Both the position numbers and the translations under genes were made by a program. Source: Oryzibacter oryziterrae (lineage in GTDB: Bacteria; Pseudomonadota; Alphaproteobacteria; Rhizobiales; Pleomorphomonadaceae). From it: DNA of 64,000 nucleotides. Shown piece by piece: positions 44,789-56,330 of this stretch (positions are counted from its first letter, which is position 1; every line of letters begins with the position of its first letter). The notes under the pieces are model-generated. The model ran no database searches. It saw only the letters and a list, made by a program, of their open reading frames with translations, and was not told the origin of the DNA. The DNA is taken from NCBI RefSeq assembly GCF_021864535.1, contig NZ_JAKJIC010000001.1:248001-312000 (forward strand), given 5' to 3'.

Positions 44789-45673
44789 TCAGCCCATGCG
44801 TTCGGAGGCGTAGGAGCCAGGCGAGGCGGGGAAGACGACAGTACGGTTGCCGTTGATGAAGGTGCGGTGATGGATATGCGCGTGAATGGCGCGCGCCAGC
44901 ACCTGGCTTTCCACGTCGCGCCCGATGGAGACGTAGTCCTCGGCCGACTGGGCGTGGGTGACGCGGGCGACGTCCTGCTCGATGATCGGGCCTTCGTCGA
45001 GGTCGGCCGTGACGTAATGGGCCGTGGCGCCGATCAGCTTCACGCCGCGCTCGAAAGCCTGCTTGTAGGGGTTGGCGCCCTTGAAGGACGGCAGGAAGGA
45101 GTGGTGGATGTTGATGATCCGGCCCGACATCTTCTTGCACAGATCGTCCGAGAGCACCTGCATGTAGCGGGCGAGGACAATGAGTTCGGTGCCGGTCTGC
45201 TCGACCACGTCCATCAGGTGAGCTTCAGCCAGAGGCTTGTTCTCTTTGGTAACCTTGATGTGGTGGAAGGGAATGTCGTGGTTGACGACCACCTTCTGGT
45301 AATCGAAGTGGTTGGACACCACGCCGACGATATCGATGGGCAGGGCGCCGATCTTCCAGCGATAGAGCAGGTCGTTGAGGCAATGGCCGAAGCGCGAGAC
45401 CATCAGCATCACCTTCATGCGCTCGGTGGAGTCGTGCAGGTTCAGTGACATGCTGAAGCGCTCGGCGATGGGCGCAAAGCCGGCCTGCAAGTGATCCAGC
45501 GTCTTGCCTTCTTCGGACATGAAGGAGACGCGCATGAAGAACTTGCCGGTGCTGAGATCGTCAAACTGCGAGCTGTCGACGATGTTGCATCCCTCGGCGG
45601 CGAGATAGCCGGAGATGGCGGCAACGATGCCGCGTGTCGTCGGGCATGAAACCGTCAGAACATACTGACTCAT
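44789..45673 (-). CDS. purU: Formyltetrahydrofolate deformylase
   Basis: The ATG at 45673 gives 294 aa. The N-terminal ACT domain (about residues 1-80) begins MSQYVLTVSCPTTRGIVAAI. The formyltransferase-fold catalytic domain has NIHHSFLPSFKGANPYKQAF (about residue 205) and GPIIEQDVARV with the catalytic aspartate. PurU releases formate from 10-formyl-THF, balancing one-carbon pools. It is monocistronic between a terminator and a divergent hydrolase gene. Confidence 0.96.
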   Translation of the reverse strand: MSQYVLTVSCPTTRGIVAAISGYLAAEGCNIVDSSQFDDLSTGKFFMRVSFMSEEGKTLDHLQAGFAPIAERFSMSLNLHDSTERMKVMLMVSRFGHCLNDLLYRWKIGALPIDIVGVVSNHFDYQKVVVNHDIPFHHIKVTKENKPLAEAHLMDVVEQTGTELIVLARYMQVLSDDLCKKMSGRIINIHHSFLPSFKGANPYKQAFERGVKLIGATAHYVTADLDEGPIIEQDVARVTHAQSAEDYVSIGRDVESQVLARAIHAHIHHRTFINGNRTVVFPASPGSYASERMG

Positions 45674-45989
45674 CAACGTGCGATCCTGTTCTCGTGACCC
45701 GACCGGAACGACCGGGATTATCGGAAAATCTCTCTATCGCGGGACGATGGGCCGGGACAAGCCGCAAGGTGGCCGCGTCAATGACTGTGTCGATTTAGTG
45801 CAAGGCGTGAGCCTGCTTGTCGGTGTGTTCTCCCAAGTTGGGCGGACGGGAGCATGGCAATTCGCGACTTCGGGAAAATACGCAAAATTTGCGCACGACC
45901 CCTGGAGGTGAGGCCGCTAGGATTCGTCCTGTCCGGTCGCAAGGCAGATCGGAACCCAATTGCTCTGACGTCAGATGGAGGCGCTCGCC
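45674..45989. other. Divergent promoter region, purU and RBBP9-like gene
   Basis: About 315 nt without a supported gene. It must hold the two divergent promoters; no clear consensus was assigned. Confidence 0.4.
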
Positions 45990-46580
45990 ATGTCCACCTT
46001 GATCCTGCCCGGCCTCTATGGCTCCGGACCTGACCACTGGCAGCGGCTCTGGGCGCGAGAGATTGCGGGCGCAAAGGTTGTTGAACAGGCCAACTGGGAC
46101 CTGCCCAACTTTGATGACTGGCTGAGGACCGCGGCTGCTGCAGTGGAGGCGCATCCGGGAGCGGTTCTGGTTGGCCATAGCCTTGGTGCCATCCTGGCGG
46201 CGCATCTCCTGGTGCGGCGGCCGGACCTTGATATCGCCGGCGCCTTGCTGGTGGCTCCGGCAGACGTGGATCGTCACTGTCGAACCCCTGGGCTTGGCGG
46301 ATTTGCACCGCTTCCGCTCGCTCCCTTGAATGTACGCGCGGTTGTGGTTGCCAGCAGAAATGATTCCTGGATGGCTTATCCCCGTGCGAAGGCGCTGGCG
46401 CGCATGTGGGAAGCGGAACTTCACGATGCCGGTCGGCTCGGGCATATCAACGCGTCCTCCGGCCTTGGTGGTTGGGAGGCGGGCAAGGCGCTTCTGGCGC
46501 GTGTGAATGGCAAGGGCGTGCAAGGTGGCGTTGCCCACCGCGTGTCCAGTAGTGATCAGGCGTTTGCGGCGGCCTTCTGA
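45990..46580 (+). CDS. RBBP9/YdeN-type alpha/beta hydrolase
   Basis: The ATG at 45990 (GGAGG 9 nt upstream) gives 196 aa. It starts MSTLILPGLYGSGPDHWQRL, the typical opening of this small serine hydrolase family. The nucleophile is in VLVGHSLGAILAAHLL (about residue 64), followed by ASRNDSWMAYPRA and GHINASSGLGGW with the catalytic histidine. The substrate is unknown. Confidence 0.9.
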   Translation: MSTLILPGLYGSGPDHWQRLWAREIAGAKVVEQANWDLPNFDDWLRTAAAAVEAHPGAVLVGHSLGAILAAHLLVRRPDLDIAGALLVAPADVDRHCRTPGLGGFAPLPLAPLNVRAVVVASRNDSWMAYPRAKALARMWEAELHDAGRLGHINASSGLGGWEAGKALLARVNGKGVQGGVAHRVSSSDQAFAAAF

Positions 46581-47119
46581 TCGAAGGACAGCAATACGTT
46601 CGTGCGGGCGTCGTCTCGGCTTGGACCGAGGCGGCGCCCGTGGTGTTTGTGCGGACGCCGATTTACGTGGTGACCATGATATCCAAAGCGCTTGGCATTT
46701 GATGAAATGCTTGGCGAAGCTATCGAATTTTTGGGAGACAAAAGATCGATCGCGCGCCATAGTAGCCATGATCGGCGATTGCCTGCGGTGGCTACCTGGT
46801 CGAGGGGATGGAGTGGTGATTGATGGAGAACTTCCCGTCAGTCCGGCGGCAGTAATGAGGATTTAACGAAAGATTCAACCAAATTGCCGGCAGGATGCGT
46901 GCAGGCAGCGGCAGCTGCTGCAGTCTGTCGGAAATCACGCGGGGTGCGATTCGCCCCTGGTCGAAGTGGCCCTTCGGCTTCGGATCGTGCCTGGACAACA
47001 TTGAGAGCGGCAGTCCTGCAGATCGGCAGAAAATCCGGTTGCAGGTCCGTTTCGGCAAATTGATCGACAAGGCCGCGCAAAAAGCTGTGGCCGCAAAGCG
47101 ATCTCTCGGGAGGAGCGTC
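46581..47119. other. Intergenic region upstream of the glycogen operon
   Basis: About 540 nt with no gene I can support. Short frames lack ribosome binding sites. It probably contains the glgC promoter and leader. Confidence 0.4.
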
Positions 47120-48388
47120 ATGAGGGAAGAATCAATGAGCAACCGGCGTCTTGCACGCAACGCCATGGCTTTCGTTTTGGCCGGTGGCCGCGGCAGCCGC
47201 CTCAAGGAACTCACCGATCGGCGCGCCAAGCCGGCCGTCTATTTCGGTGGCAAGAGCCGCATCATCGACTTCGCGCTGTCGAACGCCCTGAACTCGGGCA
47301 TCCGGCGCATTTCGGTGGCGACGCAGTACAAGGCGCACAGTCTGATCCGTCACCTGCAGAACGGCTGGAACTTCTTCCGTCCCGAACGCAACGAAAGCTT
47401 CGACATCCTGCCGGCGTCGCAGCGTGTGTCCGAGGACAAGTGGTATCTCGGCACGGCCGATGCGGTGACCCAGAACATCGACATCATCGAAGCGCACAAC
47501 ATCGAATACATCATCATCCTCGCGGGCGATCACGTCTACAAGCAGGACTACGAGATCATGCTCATGCAGCATGTGGACTCGGGTGCCGACGTGACGGTGG
47601 GCTGCATCGAGGTGCCGCGCATGGAAGCCACGGGCTTCGGCGTGATGAAGATCGACGAAAGCCAGCGCATCATCGACTTCATCGAGAAGCCGGAAGATCC
47701 GCCGGCGATGCCGGGCAAGCCGGATGTGGCGCTCGCCTCCATGGGCATCTATGTGTTCAAGACGTCCTTCCTGATCGACATCCTGCGCAAGGATCAGGAC
47801 GACCCCAACTCCAGCCATGACTTCGGCAAGGATCTCATCCCGGATCTGGTGAAGAATGGCAAGGCGATCGCCCACAAGTTCTCCGACAGCTGCGTGCGGT
47901 CCTCCACCGAGTTCGAGCCCTACTGGCGTGACGTGGGGACGATCGACGCCTTCTGGGAAGCCAACATCGACCTGACCGATTTCACCCCGGCGCTTGACCT
48001 TTATGATCGCACCTGGCCGATCTGGACCTATGCGGAGATCGTGCCGCCGGCCAAGTTCGTGCACGACGAGGACGGTCGACGCGGCGCGGCAACCAGCTCG
48101 ATGGTGGCCGGTGCGTGCATCATCTCCGGTGCGCGCATCGACAAGTCGCTGCTGTTCACCGGTGTGCACGCCCATTCCTATGCCGATGTCGAGCATTGCG
48201 TGGTGATGCCCTATGTGCAGGTGCATCGCGGCGCACGGCTGAAGCGCTGCGTCATCGATAAGGACGTTATCATTCCGGCCAATCTGGTCGTGGGTGAGGA
48301 TCCGGTGCTGGATGCCAAGCGATTCCGTCGGTCCGAGAATGGCATTTGCCTGATTACGCAGGACATGATCGACCGACTCGATCTCTGA
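47120..48388 (+). CDS. glgC: Glucose-1-phosphate adenylyltransferase
   Basis: The ATG at 47120 with GGGAGGAG upstream gives 422 aa; a second ATG at 47135 also has GAGGGAAG. GlgC makes ADP-glucose, the committed step of glycogen synthesis. Signatures are [20 protein letters not shown] (pyrophosphorylase loop), [28 protein letters not shown], and the C-terminal left-handed helix part. Known enzymes are activated by fructose-type sugar phosphates and inhibited by AMP. First gene of glgC-glgA-glgX-pgm. Confidence 0.96.
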   Translation: MREESMSNRRLARNAMAFVLAGGRGSRLKELTDRRAKPAVYFGGKSRIIDFALSNALNSGIRRISVATQYKAHSLIRHLQNGWNFFRPERNESFDILPASQRVSEDKWYLGTADAVTQNIDIIEAHNIEYIIILAGDHVYKQDYEIMLMQHVDSGADVTVGCIEVPRMEATGFGVMKIDESQRIIDFIEKPEDPPAMPGKPDVALASMGIYVFKTSFLIDILRKDQDDPNSSHDFGKDLIPDLVKNGKAIAHKFSDSCVRSSTEFEPYWRDVGTIDAFWEANIDLTDFTPALDLYDRTWPIWTYAEIVPPAKFVHDEDGRRGAATSSMVAGACIISGARIDKSLLFTGVHAHSYADVEHCVVMPYVQVHRGARLKRCVIDKDVIIPANLVVGEDPVLDAKRFRRSENGICLITQDMIDRLDL

Positions 48389-48679
48389 TCGGGAATCAGT
48401 CCTTTCCGAGCCATGTTGCCACCGCGCCTTTGTTTTCACCGAGGCGCGGTGGCATGCAAGCTGAGCATGGCCCGCGCGGCGTGGAACGAAATTTGTTGCC
48501 AGTGGTGCACAGATTGGCCAGTTTTTTCCTGCCGGGTTCCAAAGTCTTGAATTCACGTGTATTCCAGAGAGCCAGCGGCTGCCGTTGTGCGGGCGCTGGT
48601 GCGTGTTGAGGCACAAGCTGCAGGTCGGCTGTGCCGATGCGACGACAGCCAAGGTGTTGCCAAGGTCGGAGACGAGAAA
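48389..48679. other. glgC-glgA intercistronic region
   Basis: About 290 nt. It contains the 12-bp hairpin listed separately. I see no gene; the upstream extension of the glgA frame lacks family features. Confidence 0.4.
48418..48453 (+). other. Stable hairpin between glgC and glgA
   Basis: GCCACCGCGCCT / AGGCGCGGTGGC is a perfect 12-bp stem with a 12-nt loop, 30 nt after the glgC stop. No T-tract follows, so it may act as a processing or stability element that sets the glgC:glgA ratio. Confidence 0.55.
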
Positions 48680-50122
48680 TTGCGCATATTGTTCGTAGCC
48701 TCCGAATGCTTCCCCCTGATCAAGACGGGTGGCCTTGCCGATGTGGTCGGCGCCCTGCCGTTGGCGCTGGCGCAGCTCGACTGTGACGTCCGCGTGCTGG
48801 TGCCGGCCTATCCGGGGCTGCTGGGCAAGCTGCACGGCTTCTCGGAAGTCGCCCACTATGGCGAGCTGTTCGGCGGTCCGGCGCGGTTGATTTCGGGCGA
48901 CACGGCGGACGGCTTGCATGTGCTGGCGCTGGATGCGCCGCATCTCTACGACCGGCCCGGCAATCCCTATCTCGGTCCTGACGGACGCGATTGGCCCGAC
49001 AATATCCGTCGTTTCGCGGCTCTGTCTGCGATCGGTGCGTCGATCGGTCGATTCAGCGTCGGCGGCTGGAAGCCCGACATCGTGCACTGTCACGACTGGC
49101 AGACCGGTCTCGTGCCCGCCTATCTGATGGCCGGCGAGGCGGATGGTCGGCCGAAGACCGTGTTCACCATTCACAACATCGCCTTTCAGGGCAATTGTGG
49201 CCGCACCGACTTCGACACCTTCGGACTGCCCAGCAGCTTCTATACGCCGGCCGGTCTTGAGTTCTACGGCCAGTGCTCCTTCCTGAAGTCGGGTCTGGTG
49301 TTCTCGGATCGCCTGACGACGGTGAGCCCGACCTATGCCCGCGAGTTGCGCACGCCGGAGTATGGCATGGGCCTCGAAGGCGTGCTGAACGACCGCTCGC
49401 GCTTCCTCTCGGGCATCATCAACGGCATCGACACGACGCAGTGGGACCCTGCCAGCGATCCGCATATTGCGGCGAGCTTCAGCGCCAAGAAGCCGCTCGG
49501 CAAGGCGCGCTGCAAGCTGGATCTGCAGGAGAAGATGGGACTGGCCACCGATCCGGACGCGCTGGTGATCACGGTGATCAGCCGTCTGACCGGGCAGAAG
49601 GGGCTGGATCTCCTGATCGCCCACATCCCCGACATCATCCGCCGGGGCGGGCAGATCGCGGTGCTGGGCTCGGGCGAGCCGGGACTCGAACGCGCCTTCA
49701 ACGAGGCGGCTGCGGCCCATCCGGGTTCGGTGGCGGTGAAGATCGGCTATGATGAAGCGCTAAGCCATGTGCTGCAGGCCGGTGCGGACGCCATCCTTGT
49801 GCCGTCGCGCTTCGAGCCTTGCGGTCTGACCCAACTCTATGCGCTGCGTTACGGCACGCTGCCGGTGGTGGCGCGGACGGGTGGTCTCGCCGATACGGTG
49901 ATCGACGCCAATGACGCCTCGATCCGTTCCGGCACGGCGACTGGTCTGCAGTTCGCGCCGGTGACGGTGAGCGGCCTCGGCTTTGCTATCGAGCGTCTGT
50001 TCGAACTGTTTGCCGACAAGAAGAACTGGAAGAAGATCCAGGCGCGGGCCATGACGCATCCGGTGGGCTGGGAAGACTCGGCTGCCGACTATGTGGCGCT
50101 CTACACGGACTTGCTCGTGTAA
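48680..50122 (+). CDS. glgA: Glycogen synthase
   Basis: A TTG start at 48680 (GGAG 8 nt upstream) gives 480 aa beginning with RILFVASECFPLIKTGGLAD, the exact GT5 N-terminus with the ADP-glucose-binding K-T-G-G. The frame is open further upstream, but that sequence is not family-like. Other motifs are HCHDWQTGLVPAYL, FTIHNIAFQG and the C-terminal EPCGLTQLYALRYGTLPVVA with the catalytic glutamate. GlgA extends glycogen chains from ADP-glucose. glgX follows 16 nt later. Confidence 0.94.
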   Translation: MRILFVASECFPLIKTGGLADVVGALPLALAQLDCDVRVLVPAYPGLLGKLHGFSEVAHYGELFGGPARLISGDTADGLHVLALDAPHLYDRPGNPYLGPDGRDWPDNIRRFAALSAIGASIGRFSVGGWKPDIVHCHDWQTGLVPAYLMAGEADGRPKTVFTIHNIAFQGNCGRTDFDTFGLPSSFYTPAGLEFYGQCSFLKSGLVFSDRLTTVSPTYARELRTPEYGMGLEGVLNDRSRFLSGIINGIDTTQWDPASDPHIAASFSAKKPLGKARCKLDLQEKMGLATDPDALVITVISRLTGQKGLDLLIAHIPDIIRRGGQIAVLGSGEPGLERAFNEAAAAHPGSVAVKIGYDEALSHVLQAGADAILVPSRFEPCGLTQLYALRYGTLPVVARTGGLADTVIDANDASIRSGTATGLQFAPVTVSGLGFAIERLFELFADKKNWKKIQARAMTHPVGWEDSAADYVALYTDLLV

Positions 50123-50138
50123 TTTTTGAGGCGCGGAC

Positions 50139-52256
50139 ATGAACCTAGCCATCCGGTCCGGTCGACCCTTTCCGTTGGGAGCGCACTATGATGGCGATGG
50201 CGTCAACTTTGCCATTTTCTCGGCCAATGCGACACGGATCGAGCTTTGCCTTTTCGCGCCCCTGACGGGGCACGAATATGCCCGTCTCACGCTGCCGGAA
50301 TGCACTGACGAGATTTTCCACGGCTATGTGTCGGGCCTCGGGCCGGGCACCACATACGGCTTCCGGGTGCATGGGCCCTATGACCCCGAGCGGGGGCATC
50401 GGTTCAACCCGCACAAGCTGGTGATCGATCCTTATGCCAAGCTGCTGACGGGGCGTCTCAGGACGTCCGACATGATGGCGGGCTTCCAAACCTTCACCCA
50501 GGACGACACCACTTTCGATTTGCGCGACAGCGCGCCGGTAGTGCCGAAGGCGATTGTGGTTGATCCGGCCCTCGATCCCTTTGGGCATCCGCGGCCGGAC
50601 CACAAGTGGTCGGATACGATCATCTATGAAGGGCATCTGCGCGGCATGACCATGCAGATGGATGGCGTGCCGAAGGAGATTGCCGGCACCTATGACGGCT
50701 TCGCGTCGCCCGTGATGATCGAGCGTCTGGTCAAGCTCGGGATCACCGCCGTCGAGTTCCTGCCGGTGCAGGCCTATATCGACGAGGGGTTCCTGATCCG
50801 CAAGAGCCTCAGCAACTACTGGGGTTACTCGCCGCTTTGCTATTTTGCGCCGGAGCCGCGCTTTGATCATGGTCCGCGCGGGGCGGGGATGATCCACCGC
50901 TTCCGCAACATGGTCGACCGGCTGCACGAGGCGGGCATCGAGGTGATCCTCGACGTGGTCTACAACCACACCGGCGAGGTGGATCAGTTCGGCCCGACGG
51001 TATCCTTCCGCGGTATCGACAACGCGTCCTATTACCGGCTCAACCCGGATCGGCCGCGCTGGTACATCAACGATACCGGCACCGGCAACACGGTGAATGC
51101 CGGCCATCCGCGCGTCGCGCAGATGATCCTCGACAGCCTGCGCTATTGGGTCACCGTGATGGGCGTCGATGGCTTCCGCTTCGACCTTGCCACCACCATC
51201 GCCCGTGAGCCCTCCGGTTTCGATCCAGAGGGGCGGCTGCTGACGGCGATGCGGCAAGACCCCGTACTGTCACGTGTCAAGCTGATCGCCGAGCCTTGGG
51301 ATATTGGTCCCGGAGGTTATCAGGTGGGGCATTTCCCGCCCGGCTTTGCCGAGTGGAACGATCGCTATCGCGACACGGTGCGCCGCTACTGGCGTGGCGA
51401 CGAGGGCATGGCGCCGGAACTGGCGTCGCGCCTGCTCGGCTCTGCGGACATGTTCGACCGGCGCAACCGGCGGCCGTTTGCCTCGATCAACTTCGTGACG
51501 GCTCATGACGGCTTCACGCTGCATGATCTCGTGTCCTATGCCAGCAAGCATAACGAGGCCAATCTCGAGGATAATCGGGACGGCCATTCCGACAACAAGT
51601 CGGCCAATTATGGCATCGAGGGACCGACCGAGGCGCCGGCGATCGTGGCGGTGCGCAAGCGGCAGATGCGCAATCTGATGGCGACGCTGCTGCTGTCGCA
51701 GGGCACGCCCATGGTGCTGGCGGGCGACGATGCGGGCAACACGCAGTTCGGCAACAACAACGCCTATTGCCAGGACAATCCCAACGGCTGGGTGCGCTGG
51801 GTCAACCCCAAGGATCCCGAGTTCTTCGCCTTCGTCGCCCGGGTGATCAAGATCCGCAAGGACTACCCGATCTTCCGCCAGTCGCGCTTTCTGCATTCCA
51901 AGGCGCGCCCGGACGACGGGCTGCTGGATGTGGAATGGGTGAGCAAGAGCGGCCGGCCGATGCAATCGGCGGAATGGAACAATCTGCAGTTCAAGTGCTT
52001 TGGCGTGGTGTTGCGCGGTTCGTGGCTGCCGCATCTGGAAGACGATGGGCAGGCGGTGCTTCTGGTGATGAACCCGCACCGGACCCTGCGCCGCTTCGTG
52101 CTGCCGAAGGGCAAGGACGGGCACGGCTGGAAGCCGATTCTGACGACGCAGACGCCCACTGGCGAACCACTGCAGGCGCCGGTGCGCGCCGTCGGGTTCA
52201 TTCAGGATGTGGCCGAACGCACGTTACTGGCTTTCGCCGAGGTGCCTTTGGCTTGA
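50139..52256 (+). CDS. glgX: Glycogen debranching enzyme GlgX
   Basis: A 705-aa GH13 enzyme. An N-terminal carbohydrate-binding module (PFPLGAHYDGDGVNFAIFSA) is followed by the TIM barrel with the conserved regions VVYNHTGEV, GFRFDLATT with the nucleophile aspartate, LIAEPWDIG with the acid glutamate, and FVTAHDGFTLHDL. GlgX hydrolyses alpha-1,6 branches left by phosphorylase. Its place in an operon with glgC, glgA and pgm shows coordinated synthesis and breakdown. glgB and glgP are not in this window. Confidence 0.95.
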   Translation: MNLAIRSGRPFPLGAHYDGDGVNFAIFSANATRIELCLFAPLTGHEYARLTLPECTDEIFHGYVSGLGPGTTYGFRVHGPYDPERGHRFNPHKLVIDPYAKLLTGRLRTSDMMAGFQTFTQDDTTFDLRDSAPVVPKAIVVDPALDPFGHPRPDHKWSDTIIYEGHLRGMTMQMDGVPKEIAGTYDGFASPVMIERLVKLGITAVEFLPVQAYIDEGFLIRKSLSNYWGYSPLCYFAPEPRFDHGPRGAGMIHRFRNMVDRLHEAGIEVILDVVYNHTGEVDQFGPTVSFRGIDNASYYRLNPDRPRWYINDTGTGNTVNAGHPRVAQMILDSLRYWVTVMGVDGFRFDLATTIAREPSGFDPEGRLLTAMRQDPVLSRVKLIAEPWDIGPGGYQVGHFPPGFAEWNDRYRDTVRRYWRGDEGMAPELASRLLGSADMFDRRNRRPFASINFVTAHDGFTLHDLVSYASKHNEANLEDNRDGHSDNKSANYGIEGPTEAPAIVAVRKRQMRNLMATLLLSQGTPMVLAGDDAGNTQFGNNNAYCQDNPNGWVRWVNPKDPEFFAFVARVIKIRKDYPIFRQSRFLHSKARPDDGLLDVEWVSKSGRPMQSAEWNNLQFKCFGVVLRGSWLPHLEDDGQAVLLVMNPHRTLRRFVLPKGKDGHGWKPILTTQTPTGEPLQAPVRAVGFIQDVAERTLLAFAEVPLA

Positions 52257-52275
52257 TGCCAAGCCGGGCGCCTGA

Positions 52276-54000
<1,725 letters not shown>

Positions 54001-54045
54001 GCCGGTCGGAGGCGTCTGGCGAAGAACGTCCTGATGCTGCAAGCG

Positions 54046-54089
54046 TGACGGGGTGGCCAAATTGTCGCCCCGTCATTGGATTCTTTTTT
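54046..54089 (+). terminator. Possible terminator after pgm
   Basis: TGACGGGG / CCCCGTCA (8 bp, 54046-54053 with 54068-54075) followed after 8 nt by TTCTTTTTT. The spacing to the T-run is longer than ideal. Confidence 0.45.
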
Positions 54090-54171
54090 GGCAACACGCC
54101 TAAATCTTGAATGGTCAAGCCTGTTGCAGCGCAGTAAAAGACCTGCGAACCGCACCAGCGCGGAGGAAGGC

Positions 54172-55035
54172 GTGCCGCTGCTTATCGTTGATACCATCGC
54201 AGACCTGCGCGAAACGCTGGCACCCCATCGGCGTGCCGGTCGTCGGATCGGCTTTGTGCCGACCATGGGCTATCTGCACAAGGGGCACACCACACTGGTG
54301 GATCGGGCGCGCGAGCATGCCGATGTCGTGGTCGCCTCGATCTTCGTCAATCCGCTGCAATTTGCGCCGACCGAGGATTTCGCCCGTTACCCGCGCGATC
54401 TGCCGGCCGACAGCCGATTGCTGGAAGAGCATGGCTGCGACATTCTGTTTGCGCCCTCGGTCGAAGAAATGTATCCGCGCCCGATCGCCACGCATGTGGA
54501 GGTTGGGGGGCTTTCCACGATCCTTGAAGGCGAGCGCCGGCCGGGGCATTTCCGTGGCGTGGCAACGGTGGTCGCCAAGCTCTTCGGCATCGTGCAGCCG
54601 GACGTGGCCTGTTTCGGCGAGAAGGACTACCAGCAACTGGCGGTGATCCGGCGCATGGTCGCAGATCTGTCGCTGCCGGTGGAAATCCTTGGGGTTCCGA
54701 CGGTCCGCGAGGCGGATGGCGTCGCCTGTTCTTCGCGCAATGTCTACCTCTCGGCTGACGAGAGGGCGCTGGCGCCCGTGCTGAACCGGTCGTTGGCGGA
54801 GGCCGAGGCTGCCATTCGCGACGGCATCCTAGATCCCGAGGCCATCGAGGCACTGATCCGGCGGGTGCTGGCAACGGTGCCGGTTGCCGAGCCGGACCTG
54901 GTGGCCGTCTGCCGCGCCGACGACCTCGGTCCGATTGATCCCAAGGCCCCGCCGGGTGCCATTGCCATGATGCTGGCCGTCCGCATCGGCCGCACGCGCC
55001 TGCTCGACCAGCGCGTGGTTTCCCTTTCCGCATGA
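54172..55035 (+). CDS. panC: Pantoate--beta-alanine ligase
   Basis: A GTG start at 54172, with the ideal site GGAGGAAGG directly upstream, gives 287 aa. The frame is open upstream, but the family begins here. Motifs are FVPTMGYLHKGHTTLV (residues 27-42, including the HxGH-like site), SIFVNPLQFAPTEDF, FGEKDYQQLAVIRR and the KMSKS-like SSRNVYLS. PanC joins pantoate and beta-alanine to pantothenate. panB follows 19 nt after the stop. Confidence 0.95.
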   Translation: MPLLIVDTIADLRETLAPHRRAGRRIGFVPTMGYLHKGHTTLVDRAREHADVVVASIFVNPLQFAPTEDFARYPRDLPADSRLLEEHGCDILFAPSVEEMYPRPIATHVEVGGLSTILEGERRPGHFRGVATVVAKLFGIVQPDVACFGEKDYQQLAVIRRMVADLSLPVEILGVPTVREADGVACSSRNVYLSADERALAPVLNRSLAEAEAAIRDGILDPEAIEALIRRVLATVPVAEPDLVAVCRADDLGPIDPKAPPGAIAMMLAVRIGRTRLLDQRVVSLSA

Positions 55036-55054
55036 CCCAACAAGGACATAAGCC

Positions 55055-55876
55055 ATGAGCGCACCGATCCGGTCCAAGCGTCGCACCATCGCCGACATCA
55101 AGGCGCTGAAGGGCGTCCGTCCGATCGTCAGCCTGACGGCCTATACGGCGCCGATGGCGCAGTTCCTGGACCCGCATGTGGACTTCCTGCTGGTGGGCGA
55201 TTCGCTGGGCATGGTGCTATATGGCTTCGAGACGACGCTGCCGGTGACGCTGGACCTGATGATCGCCCATGGCGCGGCGGTAGTGCGCGGCTCCAAGGCA
55301 GCGCTGGTTGTCGTCGACATGCCCTTCGGCTCCTACCAGGAGAGCCGCGAGCAGGCCTTCCGCTCGGCGGCCCGGATCATTGCCGAGACGGGCGCTCAGG
55401 CGGTGAAGCTTGAGGGTGGGGAAGAGATGGCCGACACCATCCGCTTCATGACCGAGCGCGGCGTGCCGGTGCTGGGGCATGTGGGGCTCACACCTCAGCT
55501 GGTCAATGTGTTCGGCGGCTACAAGACGCAGGGGCGCAATCAGGCGCAGGTGGCCAAGATCATGGCTGATGCGGCTGCGGTTGCCGATGCCGGCGCCTTT
55601 GGCTTCGTGCTTGAAGGCACGCTGGAGCCGGTGGCGCGCGACATCGCCGCCCGGGCGCCAGTGCCGGTGATCGGCATCGGCGCTTCGCCGCAATGCGACG
55701 GGCAGGTGCTGGTGACCGAGGACATGCTGGGCATGTTCAACGAGTTCCAGCCGCGGCATGTGAAGCGCTATGCGGAGCTGGGCGTGGAAATCGGCAAGGC
55801 GGCTGCTGCCTATGCCGACGAAGTGAAGGCCCGGACCTTCCCGGCGATCGAGCATACCTTCCAGCCGAAGGCCTGA
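55055..55876 (+). CDS. panB: 3-methyl-2-oxobutanoate hydroxymethyltransferase
   Basis: A 273-aa TIM-barrel enzyme that adds a hydroxymethyl group from methylene-THF to ketoisovalerate, the first step of pantothenate synthesis. Family blocks are [50 protein letters not shown] and [19 protein letters not shown]. It has its own AGGA site and lies directly downstream of panC, forming a pantothenate operon. Confidence 0.97.
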   Translation: MSAPIRSKRRTIADIKALKGVRPIVSLTAYTAPMAQFLDPHVDFLLVGDSLGMVLYGFETTLPVTLDLMIAHGAAVVRGSKAALVVVDMPFGSYQESREQAFRSAARIIAETGAQAVKLEGGEEMADTIRFMTERGVPVLGHVGLTPQLVNVFGGYKTQGRNQAQVAKIMADAAAVADAGAFGFVLEGTLEPVARDIAARAPVPVIGIGASPQCDGQVLVTEDMLGMFNEFQPRHVKRYAELGVEIGKAAAAYADEVKARTFPAIEHTFQPKA

Positions 55877-55999
55877 TCGCGAGTTTGATTGCGAGATGAG
55901 GACCAAGCCCTTCGCCGGCTGCATCAGGCAGCTGTCGCCTTAGGCAAAAACGCGTATAATGTCCCCCTGTCTCTGTGGAAGGGACCGGGGAGGACGAGC

Positions 56000-56284
56000 A
56001 TGTACATCGGCGGCATCGGGATCGGAAGCGCGGTCGCGATCTATTTCATCATGTGGTGGCTGAGCCTGTTCATGGTGCTGCCCTGGGGCGTGCGCTCGCA
56101 GCATGAGGCCGGCGAGATCACGGCCGGCTCCGAGCCGGGTGCCCCGGCCGTTTCGCATATCGGCAAGAAGCTGGCCGCCACCACAGTGCTTTCGGCGCTG
56201 TTTTTCGGCGTGTTCGTCTGGGTGATGAACTCGGGCCTGACGCTCGACATGCTGCCGGGGCCGCAGGTGCATCACGTTCAATGA
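56000..56284 (+). CDS. DUF1467 family membrane protein
   Basis: The ATG at 56000 with GGGGAGGACGAGC upstream gives 94 aa. It has two transmembrane segments (about residues 5-30 and 60-82) flanking the family signature MVLPWGVRSQHEAGEITAGS, then GAPAVSHIGKK. DUF1467 proteins are small inner-membrane proteins widespread in alphaproteobacteria, with unknown function. It is 123 nt downstream of panB and convergent with the metC-like gene. Confidence 0.9.
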   Translation: MYIGGIGIGSAVAIYFIMWWLSLFMVLPWGVRSQHEAGEITAGSEPGAPAVSHIGKKLAATTVLSALFFGVFVWVMNSGLTLDMLPGPQVHHVQ

Positions 56285-56294
56285 TCAGTCGGTT

Positions 56295-56323
56295 GCGGCG
56301 ACACCCACTGGTGCCGCCGCCGT
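56295..56323. terminator. Hairpin between convergent DUF1467 and metC-like genes
   Basis: GCGGCGaCACC-cact-GGTGcCGCCGC: 10 paired bases with one A-C mismatch and a tetraloop. Only a short T-run (CGTTT) follows on the plus strand. Confidence 0.5.
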
Positions 56324-56330
56324 TTGCCTG

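Noticed and set aside
47132..49720. 862-codon minus-strand frame opposite glgC and glgA
   Set aside because: Arg/His-rich shadow with no domains, while both plus-strand genes carry full family motifs.
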